Shown here piece after piece: positions 41,436 to 50,460 of a stretch of DNA of 64,000 nucleotides. The stretch spans positions 1 to 64,000 of the forward strand of contig NZ_FOPV01000012.1 in assembly GCF_900113575.1 (NCBI RefSeq). Reading direction: 5' to 3'. The stretch comes from Nitrosospira sp. Nsp14. GTDB lineage: Bacteria; Pseudomonadota; Gammaproteobacteria; Burkholderiales; Nitrosomonadaceae. Within the stretch, counting starts at the first letter, position 1, and the number at the start of each line of letters is the position of its first letter. Position numbers and translations under genes: made by a program. The notes under the pieces are model-generated. The model did no database searches. It was not told the origin of the DNA and saw only the letters and a program-made list of their open reading frames with translations.

Positions 41436-41597
41436 ATGGCACATCTAAACGGTAGCCACTTCCGCAAGGCGCGCGACAGGGAATACTACCTCGTCCAACT
41501 GACGCGGACAGGCATCAAGAACCGTGAGAATGCATACTGGGCGGAGCGTGACATCGACTCGCACGACGTGATGAGCCGCTACGCCCTGGAGGATTAG
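41436..41597 (+). pseudogene. Truncated copy of the RHH antitoxin-like gene
   Basis: Residues from about ARDREYYLVQLTRTGIKN to the end DSHDVMSRYALED match the C-terminal two thirds of the intact gene at 53520-53714, but the DNA-binding N-terminal strand and helix are missing. The preceding DNA (CTAAACGGTAGCCACTTCCGCAA) matches 53281-53305, upstream of the intact gene, so about 285 bp were deleted here relative to that locus. An ATG at 41436 could still give a 53-residue peptide, but without the RHH strand I regard it as a remnant. Confidence 0.7.
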
Positions 41598-41619
41598 CAC
41601 CGAGTGCAGGGTAAGTAAT

Positions 41620-41861
41620 GCGGGGCGGATCGTTGTGCTGAGGCCACCCCACGACTTGTCCCGAGCTGTTTATGTCATCTGCCCAAACACGATAGCCGCC
41701 GCTTAAAGTGCTAATCTCGGTCGCGGTCCTGCTGTTGAGATCATGAGATAAGAACGATAAGGTTGGTCCTGGGCGATCGCCTGAGTTATAAAGCCGGGGC
41801 TAGCGAACAGAGCTACAGGGAGGAAAAACTTCCGGTTTTAAAGCCGTGGGGTCTTTTTCGT
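41620..41861 (-). pseudogene. HAF-repeat protein remnant, copy 5 (N-terminal piece)
   Basis: On the minus strand the sequence matches the family signal peptide and first strand (FASPGFITQAIAQDQPYR...TATEISTLSGG...INSSGQVVGWP), then ends. The would-be start codon is ACG instead of ATG at 41861, and a stop follows within the signal peptide. Only the first unit remains, next to the truncated antitoxin-like gene. Together they look like the scar of a deletion in a once complete unit. Confidence 0.75.
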
Positions 41862-41942
41862 GATGAGGGACTTCGCTGGAAGGGATACTGCTGGAGGAGC
41901 AGCACGATTTCAAGGTAGACCACGGAGTCGGCTAGCATAGGC

Positions 41943-43112
41943 CTACCCCAGGCTAAAACCTCCAGCATTCATCTTTTTTCGCCGCGCGGTGAATCCGACA
42001 AGGGCCAGGCCTGCAAGAAAGAGCGCATAAATCTCCGGCTCCGGGACAACTCCGATTGCCACCACTTGCCCGTTGTTATTGATGCCGATGGCATCAGTAA
42101 AAATCACCCCGGGCGGATGAACCAGGGAATTGAGGTCCGTCACGCCCGCGCCATTGGGGCCGGTGATAAAAGCATGCGGATCGCGTCCATCGTAACGGCC
42201 TCCAGCCGTGTAAAATGAGCCCACCACCTGCCCGGAATCGTTGATGCCATTAGCGTTGGTCAACGGAGGGCCCATAGGGGTAAGATCCCTCATATCCATC
42301 CCGTCCGGGCCGGTGATGAAAGCATGCGAGTCGTTTATCGGCGTCTCCGTTATAAAAGATCCCACCACCTGGCCCGTAGCGTTGATGCCATTAGCACCGC
42401 TGTTAATACTGGCTAAAGGTCCAAGGTCTCTCATACCCATCCCGTTGGCGCCGGTAATGAAAGCAAGGTAGCCCCCGCTAGCCGCGCCAAACTCGCCCAC
42501 CACCTGTCCGGCATCGTTGATGCCCCTTGCAACGCTGTTAATCCCCAAACTGGCAAGGGCTCTCATACCCATCCCATCGGGGCTCGTGATGAAAGCATCA
42601 TGCAAACCACTAGCCAGATCAGAAGCACCCACTACCTGGCCAGCCTCATTGATGGCATAAGCCGAGCTCCTACCACCGTCCAAAGTGCCAAGGTCTCTCA
42701 TACCCATCCCATTGGGTTCGGTGATGAAAGCATGGAGAGCGCCTCCAGCCGTTTCAGACGAACCCACCACCTGCCCGGCGTCGTTGATGTCGGATGCCCC
42801 GCTGCTAGAGCCGCCCAAGGTGCCAAGGTCTCTCATGCCGGTCCCGTTGGGGCCAGTGATGAAAGCGTGGGGAAAGCCGCCAGCTGTGACAAACGTACCC
42901 ACCACTTGTCCGGAATCGTTGATGCCATATGCAGAGCTAAAATTATGGTTCACGGTGCCGAGATCGGTTGCTGTTTTGCTGTTGAGGTCGATAAAGAATG
43001 CATGTTCTACTTGTTGTACTTGGGCGGAAGCGCTGGTGCCGAAACCCAGACCAGCAGAAAATGCTGCAGCAAGGATAAGGCCACGGACTTTGAAGCCACG
43101 GATGACTTTCAT
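41943..43112 (-). CDS. HAF-repeat PEP-CTERM protein, copy 6
   Basis: 389 residues. Signal peptide MKVIRGFKVRGLILAAAFSAG...ASAQ; six HAF repeats, with GMRDLGTLGGSSSGASDIN near the middle; terminal module VTDLNSLVHPPGVIF...GINNNGQVVAIG; tail PEPEIYALFLAGLALVGF with TARRKKMNAGGFSLG. The C-terminal FSLG ending is shared with copies 4, 7, 8, 10 and 11 and marks a subfamily. The spacer upstream holds the largest of the Tn3 transposase remnants. Confidence 0.9.
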   Translation of the reverse strand: MKVIRGFKVRGLILAAAFSAGLGFGTSASAQVQQVEHAFFIDLNSKTATDLGTVNHNFSSAYGINDSGQVVGTFVTAGGFPHAFITGPNGTGMRDLGTLGGSSSGASDINDAGQVVGSSETAGGALHAFITEPNGMGMRDLGTLDGGRSSAYAINEAGQVVGASDLASGLHDAFITSPDGMGMRALASLGINSVARGINDAGQVVGEFGAASGGYLAFITGANGMGMRDLGPLASINSGANGINATGQVVGSFITETPINDSHAFITGPDGMDMRDLTPMGPPLTNANGINDSGQVVGSFYTAGGRYDGRDPHAFITGPNGAGVTDLNSLVHPPGVIFTDAIGINNNGQVVAIGVVPEPEIYALFLAGLALVGFTARRKKMNAGGFSLG

Positions 43113-43185
43113 GATGAATCCTTCCTAGTTTTCTCAACAAAAGGTGGGACTGCCAAGCTGTCAAAAAGCAATGCTCCTGCTTTGA

Positions 43186-43213
43186 GGATAGATCAAAGAT
43201 TTGAATCATCAAG
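43186..43213 (-). promoter_or_regulatory. Family promoter of HAF copy 6
   Basis: TTGATG at 43213-43208, 16 nt, TATCCT at 43191-43186. The inner spacer (ATTCAAATC...GATC) is of the second promoter subtype, shared with copies 3, 7, 9 and 10. Confidence 0.5.
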
Positions 43214-43248
43214 GGGCACGAAGTACAGGATGCCTGTCAGGTCGTCAA

Positions 43249-43530
43249 ACGCCACCGCGCGAGCGGTCTGAATTTACTCGTCGCCGCCATCATTTATGGA
43301 ACACGAACTATCTGCAGCGGGCTGTCGATCACCTTCGAAAGCAAGGGCACCATCCGGCGCCCGGATATCTTGCCCATCCGTTCCCCTTGGGCTGGGAGCA
43401 CATCAACCTGACGGGCGATTACCAATGGGATACGTCTCCGATTCTCGGGCCAGACCAGTTTCGGCCGCTTCGAACCCGTATACATGACTTCGCCGCAGCG
43501 GCTTGGCGTGCTTTAAAGCGCGAATCGTGT
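43249..43530 (+). pseudogene. Tn3-family transposase 3' remnant, site 1
   Basis: In one frame RASGLNLLVAAI, then after a +1 shift LWNTNYLQRAVDHLRKQGHH and PLGWEHINLTGDYQW...DQFRPLR. This is the C-terminal end of Tn3/Tn21-type TnpA (the family ends in a SPLGWEHINLTGDY...FRPLR pattern). Only about the last 80 residues survive and no terminal inverted repeat or resolvase is visible. It lies in the spacer between HAF copies 6 and 7; the DNA after FRPLR (to about 43530) is repeated at sites 2 and 3. Confidence 0.85.
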
Positions 43531-43537
43531 CTTTACC

Positions 43538-44728
43538 TCAACTACCGGCCTGCCCCAGGCTAAAAGCTTCCCCACCCATCTCCTTTCGCCGTGCAATGAA
43601 ACCGATCAGGGCCAGGCCTGCAAGAAGCAGCGCGTAGGTCTCAGGCTCCGGAACGATTCCGATGGCAACCACCTGCCCATTGTTATTGATGTCGTTGGCA
43701 TGCGTTAGAACCACTCCCACCGGCAGATCAACCAGCAAATTGAGGTCCATCATGCCTGCTCCGTTGGGGCCGGTGACGAAAGCATGCTCTATGTCCGGGC
43801 CTCCAGCAATGCCCGAATGACCCATGGCCGAACTACCCACCACCTGCCCCGCGTTATTGATGGCGCGAGCCTCGCTGCCATTACCGCCCAAAGTGCCAAG
43901 GTCTCTCATGTTTGTCCCGTTGGAGCCGGTAATAAAGGCATGACCGTAAGAATAAGGATCAATGTCCACGGCATTTGTGGCCCTTCCCACCACTTGGCCG
44001 GCATTGTTAATATCATTGGCCCAGCTGTCGTTCCCGCCGAGAGTTCCAAGATCTGTCATGCCGACGCCGTTGGGGCCCGTTATAAAAGCATGAGATGGTC
44101 CGGTCGTGTAGTCGTACCCTACGACCTAGCCCGCGTCATTGATTCCGAAAGCGGAACTGTATCGTCCTCCAAGGCTCTTCATGCCCATGCCATTCGGGCC
44201 AGTTATAAAAGCATGAGATACTTGATCACTTCTAACCGATAGGTCCCCGACGACCTGCCCGGTGTTATTGATATCATAAGCATGACTAAGCGAATACTCT
44301 TCGAATGGGCCTAGATTGGTCATTCCCCTACCATTGGGCCCAGTTATGAAAGCATGTGAAGTGTTCCCTACGCCGGGAAGAAAGGAGGTACCGGCCACTT
44401 GCCCCGAAGCGTTGATACCAGAAGCCGAACTCCCGCCTCCGCCCAGATCACCGAGATCGGTCATGCCGACGCCATTGGGTCCGGTAATAAAAGCACGCTG
44501 ACCGGCGGCGGTGTAGGAGAATCCCGCTACTTGCCCGGAATCGTTGATAGCAGAGGCGTAACTAGAATCCCCGCCCAGCATACCGAGACTTGTCACCTGC
44601 CCAGTGTTGAGGTCAACAATGTACGAGACATTTTGTTGGGCAGAGGCAGGAAATATAAAACCGAAACCGGCACTCACTGCTGCGGCGAGGATAAGGCTGG
44701 GAATTTTGAAGCCACGGATGATTTTCAT
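43538..44728 (-). pseudogene. HAF-repeat PEP-CTERM gene with in-frame amber stop, copy 7
   Basis: From ATG 44728 (MKIIRGFKIPSLILAAAVSAG...ASAQ) the frame runs through three repeats into a fourth, where TAG at 44128-44126 replaces the invariant Gln codon of NDAGQVVG; the same frame then continues for two and a half further repeats, the terminal module MMDLNLLVDLPVG and tail PEPETYALLLAGLALIGF with IARRKEMGGEAFSLGQAGS. Every other member has CAG at this place, so a single C-to-T change is the only lesion. Without it the product would be 396 residues with six repeats. The promoter and RBS are intact. Confidence 0.85.
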
Positions 44729-44800
44729 GATGAATCCTTCTCGGTTTTCTCAACAAAAGGTGGGGCCGCCAGGGTGTCAAAAAGCAATACTCCTGTTTTG

Positions 44801-44828
44801 AGGGTAGATCAAGGATTTGAATTATCAA
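44801..44828 (-). promoter_or_regulatory. Family promoter of HAF copy 7
   Basis: TTGATA at 44828-44823, 16 nt, TACCCT at 44806-44801. The upstream 40 bp match copy 6 up to GGATGCCTGTCAGGTCGTC, where the two spacers diverge. Confidence 0.5.
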
Positions 44829-44972
44829 GGGGCACGAAATCCAGGATGCCTGTCAGGTCGTCCACCTCAGAGCCTGCAGGCCCTTCTGGGGCCAGCATGG
44901 ACGGTGCGCATTGGCACGACGAAGCTTCAGCGTCCCGGAAGTTATTAACCCGAAGTTTATTCAACTACAGGC

Positions 44973-45505
44973 CTATCCCAAGCTAATAGCTTCCCCATCC
45001 ATCTTCTTTCGCCGCGCGATGAAACGATCAGAGCTAAGCCTGCAAGAAGAAGCGCGAGCGATGCTGACATCTTCACCTAACGAGCCAAGGTCCCTTATGC
45101 TCTCGCCATTAGAGCCAGTGATGAAGGCAGTTTTAGAAGAAGAAGTTGGAGTAGAATTTCCCACCACTTGCGCCGCCTCATTGATGTCCGCCGCGTCATC
45201 GTAGATACTACTACCTGCCAAGCTCAGATCTCTCATCCCCATGCCATCAGGACCGGTAATGAAGCCATGGTTAAGTCCTTGACCTGAGGGAAAATAATAT
45301 CCCACCACCCGTCCGACATCATTCAACGCCCTAGGTACGGTCGTACCTCCCTCCAGGCGTTCAAGCTGGGTTACCGTCCTTGTGTTGAGGTCAATCAGGA
45401 ATGGAAGGTGTTCCTGGGCGACGGCATGAGTACCATGGCCCAGACCGACATCAGGGCAACGCGCAGAATGAGGTTGCTGACGTTGAAGCAACGGTTGAGT
45501 GACAT
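44973..45505 (-). pseudogene. HAF-repeat protein remnant, copy 8 (internal deletion)
   Basis: ATG 45505 starts a degraded signal peptide (MSLNRCFNVSNLILRVALM) that shifts frame before LPFLIDLNTRTVTQLERLEGG. About two and a half repeats follow, then GEDVSIA runs straight into the PEP-CTERM helix in the wrong frame (ALLLAGLALI readable in another frame; ARRKKMDGEAISLG in this one). The middle repeats, the terminal module and the PEP motif are deleted. The promoter upstream is still near-consensus, so transcription may persist. Confidence 0.85.
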
Positions 45506-45545
45506 GGCATCCTCCGGCAGGGCGATGTTTAGGATCGGTTACTTC

Positions 45546-45574
45546 AAAATAGGTAATGGAAGTTAAGCTGTCAA
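45546..45574 (-). promoter_or_regulatory. Promoter of HAF copy 8
   Basis: TTGACA at 45574-45569, 17 nt, TATTTT at 45551-45546. The spacing is 17 rather than the 16 nt seen in the rest of the family, and the inner spacer sequence is unrelated. Confidence 0.55.
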
Positions 45575-45588
45575 AAGGCAGTCCCTAT

Positions 45589-46679
45589 TTATCCCGGATT
45601 TTCCGCCTTCTTTCGTCTCGCCATGAACCCGACCAAGCCTAAGCCAGCCAGCAGCAAGGCATAGGTTTCAGGTTCGGGAACACTCGTTGCGATGATCTGC
45701 CCCCGGTTATTGATGTCCACGGCGTTTGTTAAAAGAAGCCCGTCCGGCAGGAAATCCAGCGAATTAAGGTCCGTCATGCCTACGCCATTGGGGCCGGTCA
45801 CAAAGGCATGAATATTGCCAGAGACGGTGGGGGAATTTCCAACCACCTGTCCCGCGTCATTGATCCCCTCAGCGTCGGTACCAAGTCTGCCTAAATTGCC
45901 AAGGGCCGTTATACCCACACCATTGGGTCCCGTGATGCCCGCGCCCCCCGCTACCTGCCCGGAAGCGTTCATGTCGCTGGCAACATCGCCACGGCCCCCA
46001 AATCTGCCAAGAACCTGCGTCCCGGCGCCGTCGGGACCGGTGATGAACGAAACAAAGCCCCCCCCTCCGGCGGTGCGAACACTGCAAGCACCTGCCCCGC
46101 ATCGTTTATCGCAAACGCAGCGCTGTCGGCACCCGCCGGAATGCCGCCAAGATCCCTCATCCCCACGCCGTTGGGACCAGTGATGAAAGCATGCAGAGAA
46201 TTGTCTGTAGTGGTACGTACTCCCACCACCTGCCCCGCACTGTTGATGCCTGTAGCCCTACTATTATCTCGCCCCAAAGTGCCTAAGTCGCGCATCCCGA
46301 TGCCATTGGGACCGGTGATAAAAGCATGGTCAGCGCCCGTCGCCGTCCTGAACTCTCCCACCACCTGCCCCGAATCGTTAATCCCTAAAGCCCGGCTGAA
46401 GTTGCCGCCCAAAGAGACCAGGTTCCTGATGCCCTCGCCATCAGGCCCGGTGATGAAGCCCATCCCTGAGGTTTCTCCCACCAGCTGCCCAGCATGGTTT
46501 ATGGCCTCAACAGATATGAGATGACCCGGAGACCCAAGCTCCTTTACTGTCCTGTTGTTGAGGTCGATGAGGTATGAATGTTGTACTTGTGCGGCGGCGC
46601 TGGTGGCGAAACCCAGACCAGCAGAAAATGCTGCAGCGAGGATAAAGCCACGGACTTTGAAACCAGGGGTGATTTTCAT
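45589..46679 (-). pseudogene. HAF-repeat PEP-CTERM gene frameshifted in a G8 tract, copy 9
   Basis: ATG 46679 gives signal peptide MKITPGFKVRGFILAAAFSAG...AAAQ and four repeats up to VFAPPEGGALF; at the run of eight G (minus strand; C8 at 46058-46065) the family sequence continues in another frame (GGFVSFITGPDGAGTQVLG...MNASGQVAG) to the terminal module MTDLNSLDFLPDG and tail PEPETYALLLAGLGLVGF with MARRKKAENPG. A G9 (or G6) tract would give one open frame of about 363 residues with six repeats. As sequenced, the product would stop shortly after the tract, without the sorting tail. This fits either slipped-strand on/off switching or a homopolymer sequencing error. Confidence 0.8.
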
Positions 46680-46755
46680 GATGAATCCTCTTTATTTTTT
46701 TTCGATGAAAGGATAGGACTGCCGGTGCTGTCAAAAAGCAATACTCCAATTTTTA

Positions 46756-46783
46756 AAAATAGATAAAGGATTTGAATTGTCAA
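46756..46783 (-). promoter_or_regulatory. Family promoter of HAF copy 9
   Basis: TTGACA at 46783-46778, 16 nt, TATTTT at 46761-46756, the best match in the family to the sigma70 consensus together with copy 10. Confidence 0.65.
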
Positions 46784-46830
46784 GGCGACGAAATGCAGGA
46801 TGCCTGTCCGCGCGTCCGTCGCCATGCCTG

Positions 46831-47000
46831 GAAATCTTGCCCATCGGTCGCCCTTAGGCTGGCAGCACATCAACCTGACAGTCGATTACCTACGGGATAC
46901 GTCTCCGATTCTTGGGCCAAACCAGTTTCGGCCGCTTCGGACCCTTATGCATGACTTCCCCGCAGCGGCTTAGCGTGCTTTAAAGCGCGAACCGTGTCTT
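46831..47000 (+). pseudogene. Tn3-family transposase 3' remnant, site 2
   Basis: NLAHRSPLGWQHINLTVDYL and PILGPNQFRPLRT can be read, the very end of a Tn3-type TnpA, shorter than site 1. The following DNA up to the 3' end of HAF copy 10 (CTTTAAAGCGCGAACCGTGTC...) is common to all three sites. It is almost identical to site 3. Confidence 0.8.
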
Positions 47001-47004
47001 TACC

Positions 47005-48150
47005 TCAACTACCGGCCTGCCCCAGGCTAAAAGCTTCCCCACCCATCTTCTTTCGCCGCGCGACAAACCCGACAAGGGCCAGGCCAGCAAGAAGCAGCGC
47101 GTAGCTCTCAGGCTCCGGAACGATTCCGATGGCAATGACCTGCCCCGCGTTATTATTGATGCCGTAGGCTCGTTCTAGAATCACCCCGCCAGGCACGTTA
47201 ACCAGAGAATTGAGGTCCATCATGCCCATGCCATCGGGGCCAGTGATGAAAGCATGGCTGTAGACGCCCCCAGCCGTGGAAGAATAACCCGCCACCTGCC
47301 CGGCGTCGTTGATGCCATAAGCCTGGCTGTTAGCACCACCTAAGGTGCCAAGGCCTCTCATGCCCATCCCATCGGGGCCGGTGATGAAAGCCTCTGCAGG
47401 CTCGAAAGGCCAACCGCCCACCACCTGCCCGGCATTGTTAATATCATTGGCCCAGCTGTCGGTCCCGCCGAGAGTTCCAAGGTCTCTCATGCCCATCCCG
47501 TCGGGGCCGGTGATGAAAGCATGGTAGGTGGCGTCTCCAGCCTTGTAAAAACTACCCGCCACCTGCCCGGCGTCGTTGATGCCATTAGCAATACTATCAG
47601 CACCGCCTAAAGTGCCAAGGTCTCTCATGCCCATCCCGTTGGGGCCGGTGATGAAGGCATGGGCGTGAGACTGACCTACCACCTGCCCGGCGTCGTTGAT
47701 GCCCCGAGCGTCGCTAAAAGTACGACCTATGCCAAGGTCTCTCATGCCCATCCCGTCGGGGCCGGTGATGAAAGCATGGTAGATGCCGTCTCCAGCCAAG
47801 TAAGCATTACCCACCACCTGGCCGGCAGCGTTGATGCCCCAAGCAACGCTGTAATTACCACCTAAGGCGCCAAGGTCTCTCATGCCCATGCCATCGGGGC
47901 CAGTGATGAAAGCATGGCTGTAGACGTCCCCAGCCTTAGAATAACCCGCCACCTGCCCGGCGTCGTTGATGCCGAAAGCATAGGCTTCAGCACCGCCTAA
48001 GGTGCCAATATCAGTTACCGTCTTGCTGTTGAGGTCGACGAGGAATGAATGTCTTACTTGTGCGGAGGCACTGGTGGCGAAACCCAGACCAGCAGAAAAT
48101 GCTGCAGCCAGGATAAAGCCACCAAGTTTGAAGCCAAGGGTGATTTTCAT
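47005..48150 (-). CDS. HAF-repeat PEP-CTERM protein, copy 10
   Basis: 381 residues. Signal peptide MKITLGFKLGGFILAAAFSAG...ASAQ; six repeats very close to the consensus HAFITGPDGMGMRDLGTLGG, one of them shortened (GRTFSDARGINDAGQVVGQSHAHAFITG); terminal module MMDLNSLVNVPGGVILERAYGINNN; tail PEPESYALLLAGLALVGF with VARRKKMGGEAFSLGQAGS. It lies within a 1.47-kb direct repeat: the 350 bp before and after it are nearly identical (46680-47030 and 48151-48500), so this copy was part of a recent tandem duplication. Confidence 0.92.
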   Translation of the reverse strand: MKITLGFKLGGFILAAAFSAGLGFATSASAQVRHSFLVDLNSKTVTDIGTLGGAEAYAFGINDAGQVAGYSKAGDVYSHAFITGPDGMGMRDLGALGGNYSVAWGINAAGQVVGNAYLAGDGIYHAFITGPDGMGMRDLGIGRTFSDARGINDAGQVVGQSHAHAFITGPNGMGMRDLGTLGGADSIANGINDAGQVAGSFYKAGDATYHAFITGPDGMGMRDLGTLGGTDSWANDINNAGQVVGGWPFEPAEAFITGPDGMGMRGLGTLGGANSQAYGINDAGQVAGYSSTAGGVYSHAFITGPDGMGMMDLNSLVNVPGGVILERAYGINNNAGQVIAIGIVPEPESYALLLAGLALVGFVARRKKMGGEAFSLGQAGS

Positions 48151-48225
48151 GATGAATCCTCTTTATTTTTTTTCGAGGAAAGGATAGGACTGCCGGTGCT
48201 GTCAAAAAGCAATACTCCAATTTTA

Positions 48226-48253
48226 AAAATAGATAAAGGATTTGAATTGTCAA
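48226..48253 (-). promoter_or_regulatory. Family promoter of HAF copy 10
   Basis: TTGACA at 48253-48248, 16 nt, TATTTT at 48231-48226; identical to the promoter of copy 9 apart from one base in the T/A run downstream. Confidence 0.65.
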
Positions 48254-48300
48254 GGCGACGAAATGCAGGATGCCTGTCCGCGCGTCCGTCGCCATGCCTG

Positions 48301-48472
48301 GAAATCTTGCCCATCGGTCGCCCTTAGGCTGGCAGCACATCAACCTGACAGTCGATTACCTACGGGATACGTCTCCGATTCTCGGGCCAAACCAGTTTCG
48401 GCCGCTTCGGACCCTTATGCATGACTTCGCCGCAGCGGCTTAGCGTGCTTTAAAGCGCGAACCGTGTCTTTA
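48301..48472 (+). pseudogene. Tn3-family transposase 3' remnant, site 3
   Basis: This is the same TnpA end as site 2 (SPLGWQHINLTVDYL, FRPLRT), differing by only a few bases. It precedes the 3' end of the truncated HAF copy 11. No inverted repeat or resolvase is present. Confidence 0.8.
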
Positions 48473-48474
48473 CC

Positions 48475-48845
48475 TCAACTACAGGCCTTCCCCAGGCTAA
48501 AATCTTCCCCACCCGTCTTCTTTCGTCGCGCGATGAATCCGACAAGGGCCAGGCCTGCAAGAAAGAGCGCATAAATCTCCTGCTCCGGGACGATTCCAAT
48601 AGCGATGACCTGTCCCGCGTTATTGATTCCGGTGGCTCGTTCTGGAATCCACCCGTTGGGCAGATGAATCAGAGAATTGAGGTCCATCCCCGTCGGGGCC
48701 GATGATGAAAGCATGGGTGCCGCCTTCAGCCGTGCCAGAATAACCCGCCACCTGCCCGATGCCGTTGATGCCATTAGCCTCAGATGTGCCGGTAACACCG
48801 TCTAAGGTGCCAAGGTCTCTCATACCCATCCCATCGGGGCCGGCA
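48475..48845 (-). pseudogene. HAF-repeat PEP-CTERM remnant, copy 11 (5' truncated)
   Basis: One repeat (GPDGMGMRDLGTLDGVTGTSEANGIN...GQVAGYSGTAEGGTHAF) begins abruptly near 48845; a frameshift follows at about 48690 (IIGPDGDGP against MDLNSLIHLPNGW), then the terminal module and tail, where the motif is PEQE instead of PEPE (PEQEIYALFLAGLALVGF with IARRKKTGGEDFSLGKACS). It has no signal peptide, promoter or start, and cannot be expressed as a family protein. Confidence 0.85.
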
Positions 48846-49054
48846 CCAGCGCATAAATGCATCCCGTACGCGGGCGTTACTTATCGGCTGAAGGATGTAT
48901 AAGGTGTCCAATCCCGGGTGCGCTATCCGGCGCCACTCCGCTTTTGCTCGCCCATCTGCCTTTATCGATGAGCAAAAAGCAAGACTGGAGTCTTCTTCTC
49001 CCACACACGAGATGGGGCACAGCAATCCATAACGAGGCTGGTTCCAGGCGATTT

Positions 49055-50200
49055 CTATACCAGCAGCCGGTTTCGAGAGGTGATGACCCCCATTAGGCCC
49101 AGCCCGGCTAAAAACAGGGCGTAGGCTTCGGGTTCAGGTATAACGCCAAAAGCGATGACTTGACCCACGTTATTTATGTCCACGGCGTCAGTTAGAATAA
49201 TCCCGCCTGGCAAGTCGACCAGCGAATTCAGGTCAGTCATGCCTATGCCATCTGCGCTGGTGATGAAAGCATGGTCTGTCCCCCAGGACATCCGGGAACG
49301 CCCCACCGCCTGCCCGGCATCGTTGATCCCCAAAGCGGAACTGTCATTACCCCCTAAAGTTCCAAGGTCCCTCATGCCGACGCCATCGGGGCCAGTGATG
49401 AAAGCATGGTAAGTGCCGCTGGACGTCGCGGAATACCCGACCACTCGCCCGGTGTTGTTGATGCTGTGAGCGACGCTCAAATCGCTGAGATCGCCGCTTA
49501 ATGTGCCAAGGTCACTCATGCCTGCGCCATCTGCGCCGGTGATGAAAGCATGGTCGCTGCCCCAGCGCGATACGGAACGCCCCACCACCTGTCCGGCATC
49601 GTTGATATCATAGGCGTGGCTGACGCCCAATTTAGAATTGATAGAATCAAATAAAGTGCCTAGGTTCGTTAGCCCGGCGCCGTTAGGGCCGGAGATGAAA
49701 GCACGAGTATTACCTTCGGTCGTGCCGGAATATCCCACCACCTGCCCCGTATCGTTGATGCTAAATGCGTAGCTGTAATTACCGCCTAAAGTGCCTAGGT
49801 CCCTCATGCCCATACCATTAGCGCCGGTAATGAAAGCATGGGATTGACGGTTGGCCGTCACAGATACACCCACCACCTGCGCGGCATCGTTGATGCCATA
49901 TGCGGAACTGTAACTGTAAGGAGCTAAATCGCCAAGGTCCCTCATGCCCACGCCATCGGGGCCGGTAATGAAAGCGCGGGCTCGAAAGTCCGTCGCAGAA
50001 AGACCCGCCACCTGCCCGGAATCGTTGAGCGCCCGGGGAAGAGTTGGCCATCCGCCGAAACTCCCTAATTCGGTCGCTGTTCGAGTATCAATATCAATAA
50101 GATAGATCTGTGCGGCGGCGTAAGGTATAAAACCAAGACCGGTAAAAAGAGCTGCACCCAGCAGCACACCACAGGCTTTGGCGCAATGAGTGGTGTTCAT
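49055..50200 (-). CDS. HAF-repeat PEP-CTERM protein, copy 12
   Basis: 381 residues. Signal peptide MNTTHCAKACGVLLGAALFTG...AAAQ, which carries two cysteines unlike its neighbours; first strand LIDIDTRTATELGSFGG; six repeats including the variant AFISGPNGAGLTNLGTLFDSIN; terminal module MTDLNSLVDLPGGIILTDAVDINN and tail PEPEAYALFLAGLGLMGVITSRNRLLV. The basic cluster is weaker than usual (SRNR instead of ARRK). The spacer upstream (50201-50460) holds only the promoter and a segment also found after copy 13. Confidence 0.9.
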   Translation of the reverse strand: MNTTHCAKACGVLLGAALFTGLGFIPYAAAQIYLIDIDTRTATELGSFGGWPTLPRALNDSGQVAGLSATDFRARAFITGPDGVGMRDLGDLAPYSYSSAYGINDAAQVVGVSVTANRQSHAFITGANGMGMRDLGTLGGNYSYAFSINDTGQVVGYSGTTEGNTRAFISGPNGAGLTNLGTLFDSINSKLGVSHAYDINDAGQVVGRSVSRWGSDHAFITGADGAGMSDLGTLSGDLSDLSVAHSINNTGRVVGYSATSSGTYHAFITGPDGVGMRDLGTLGGNDSSALGINDAGQAVGRSRMSWGTDHAFITSADGIGMTDLNSLVDLPGGIILTDAVDINNVGQVIAFGVIPEPEAYALFLAGLGLMGVITSRNRLLV

Positions 50201-50250
50201 CTTGTTATCACCTCAGGAAGAAGGGTGCTGCCAGCAGAAAGCATATTTTT

Positions 50251-50278
50251 ACACTAGACGACAAGACTGTATTGTCAA
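50251..50278 (-). promoter_or_regulatory. Family promoter of HAF copy 12
   Basis: TTGACA at 50278-50273, 16 nt, TAGTGT at 50256-50251. Confidence 0.55.
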
Positions 50279-50460
50279 GGCGGAACAAGCCTCAAGTTCT
50301 GATCACCTAAGTAAAGCAGCGCAAACACGCGCGTCAGCTGCCGTGCTTGCTTCGTTAGTCAGCGAAGGACGCACGCAGGGCAAAAGCGGAGGCACCCCGG
50401 CAGGCGGAGGGGCTTGTAGCGTGTCCCTACCCGGATACAGCAATAGTTTCTGAGGCGTGT

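Noticed and set aside
44126-44128. Recoding of TAG as an amino acid (for example pyrrolysine) to explain the amber codons.
   Set aside because: No pyl genes or suppressor tRNA are seen, and other genes in the window also end with TAG in normal positions (for example the DUF190 gene and the Mth938-like gene).
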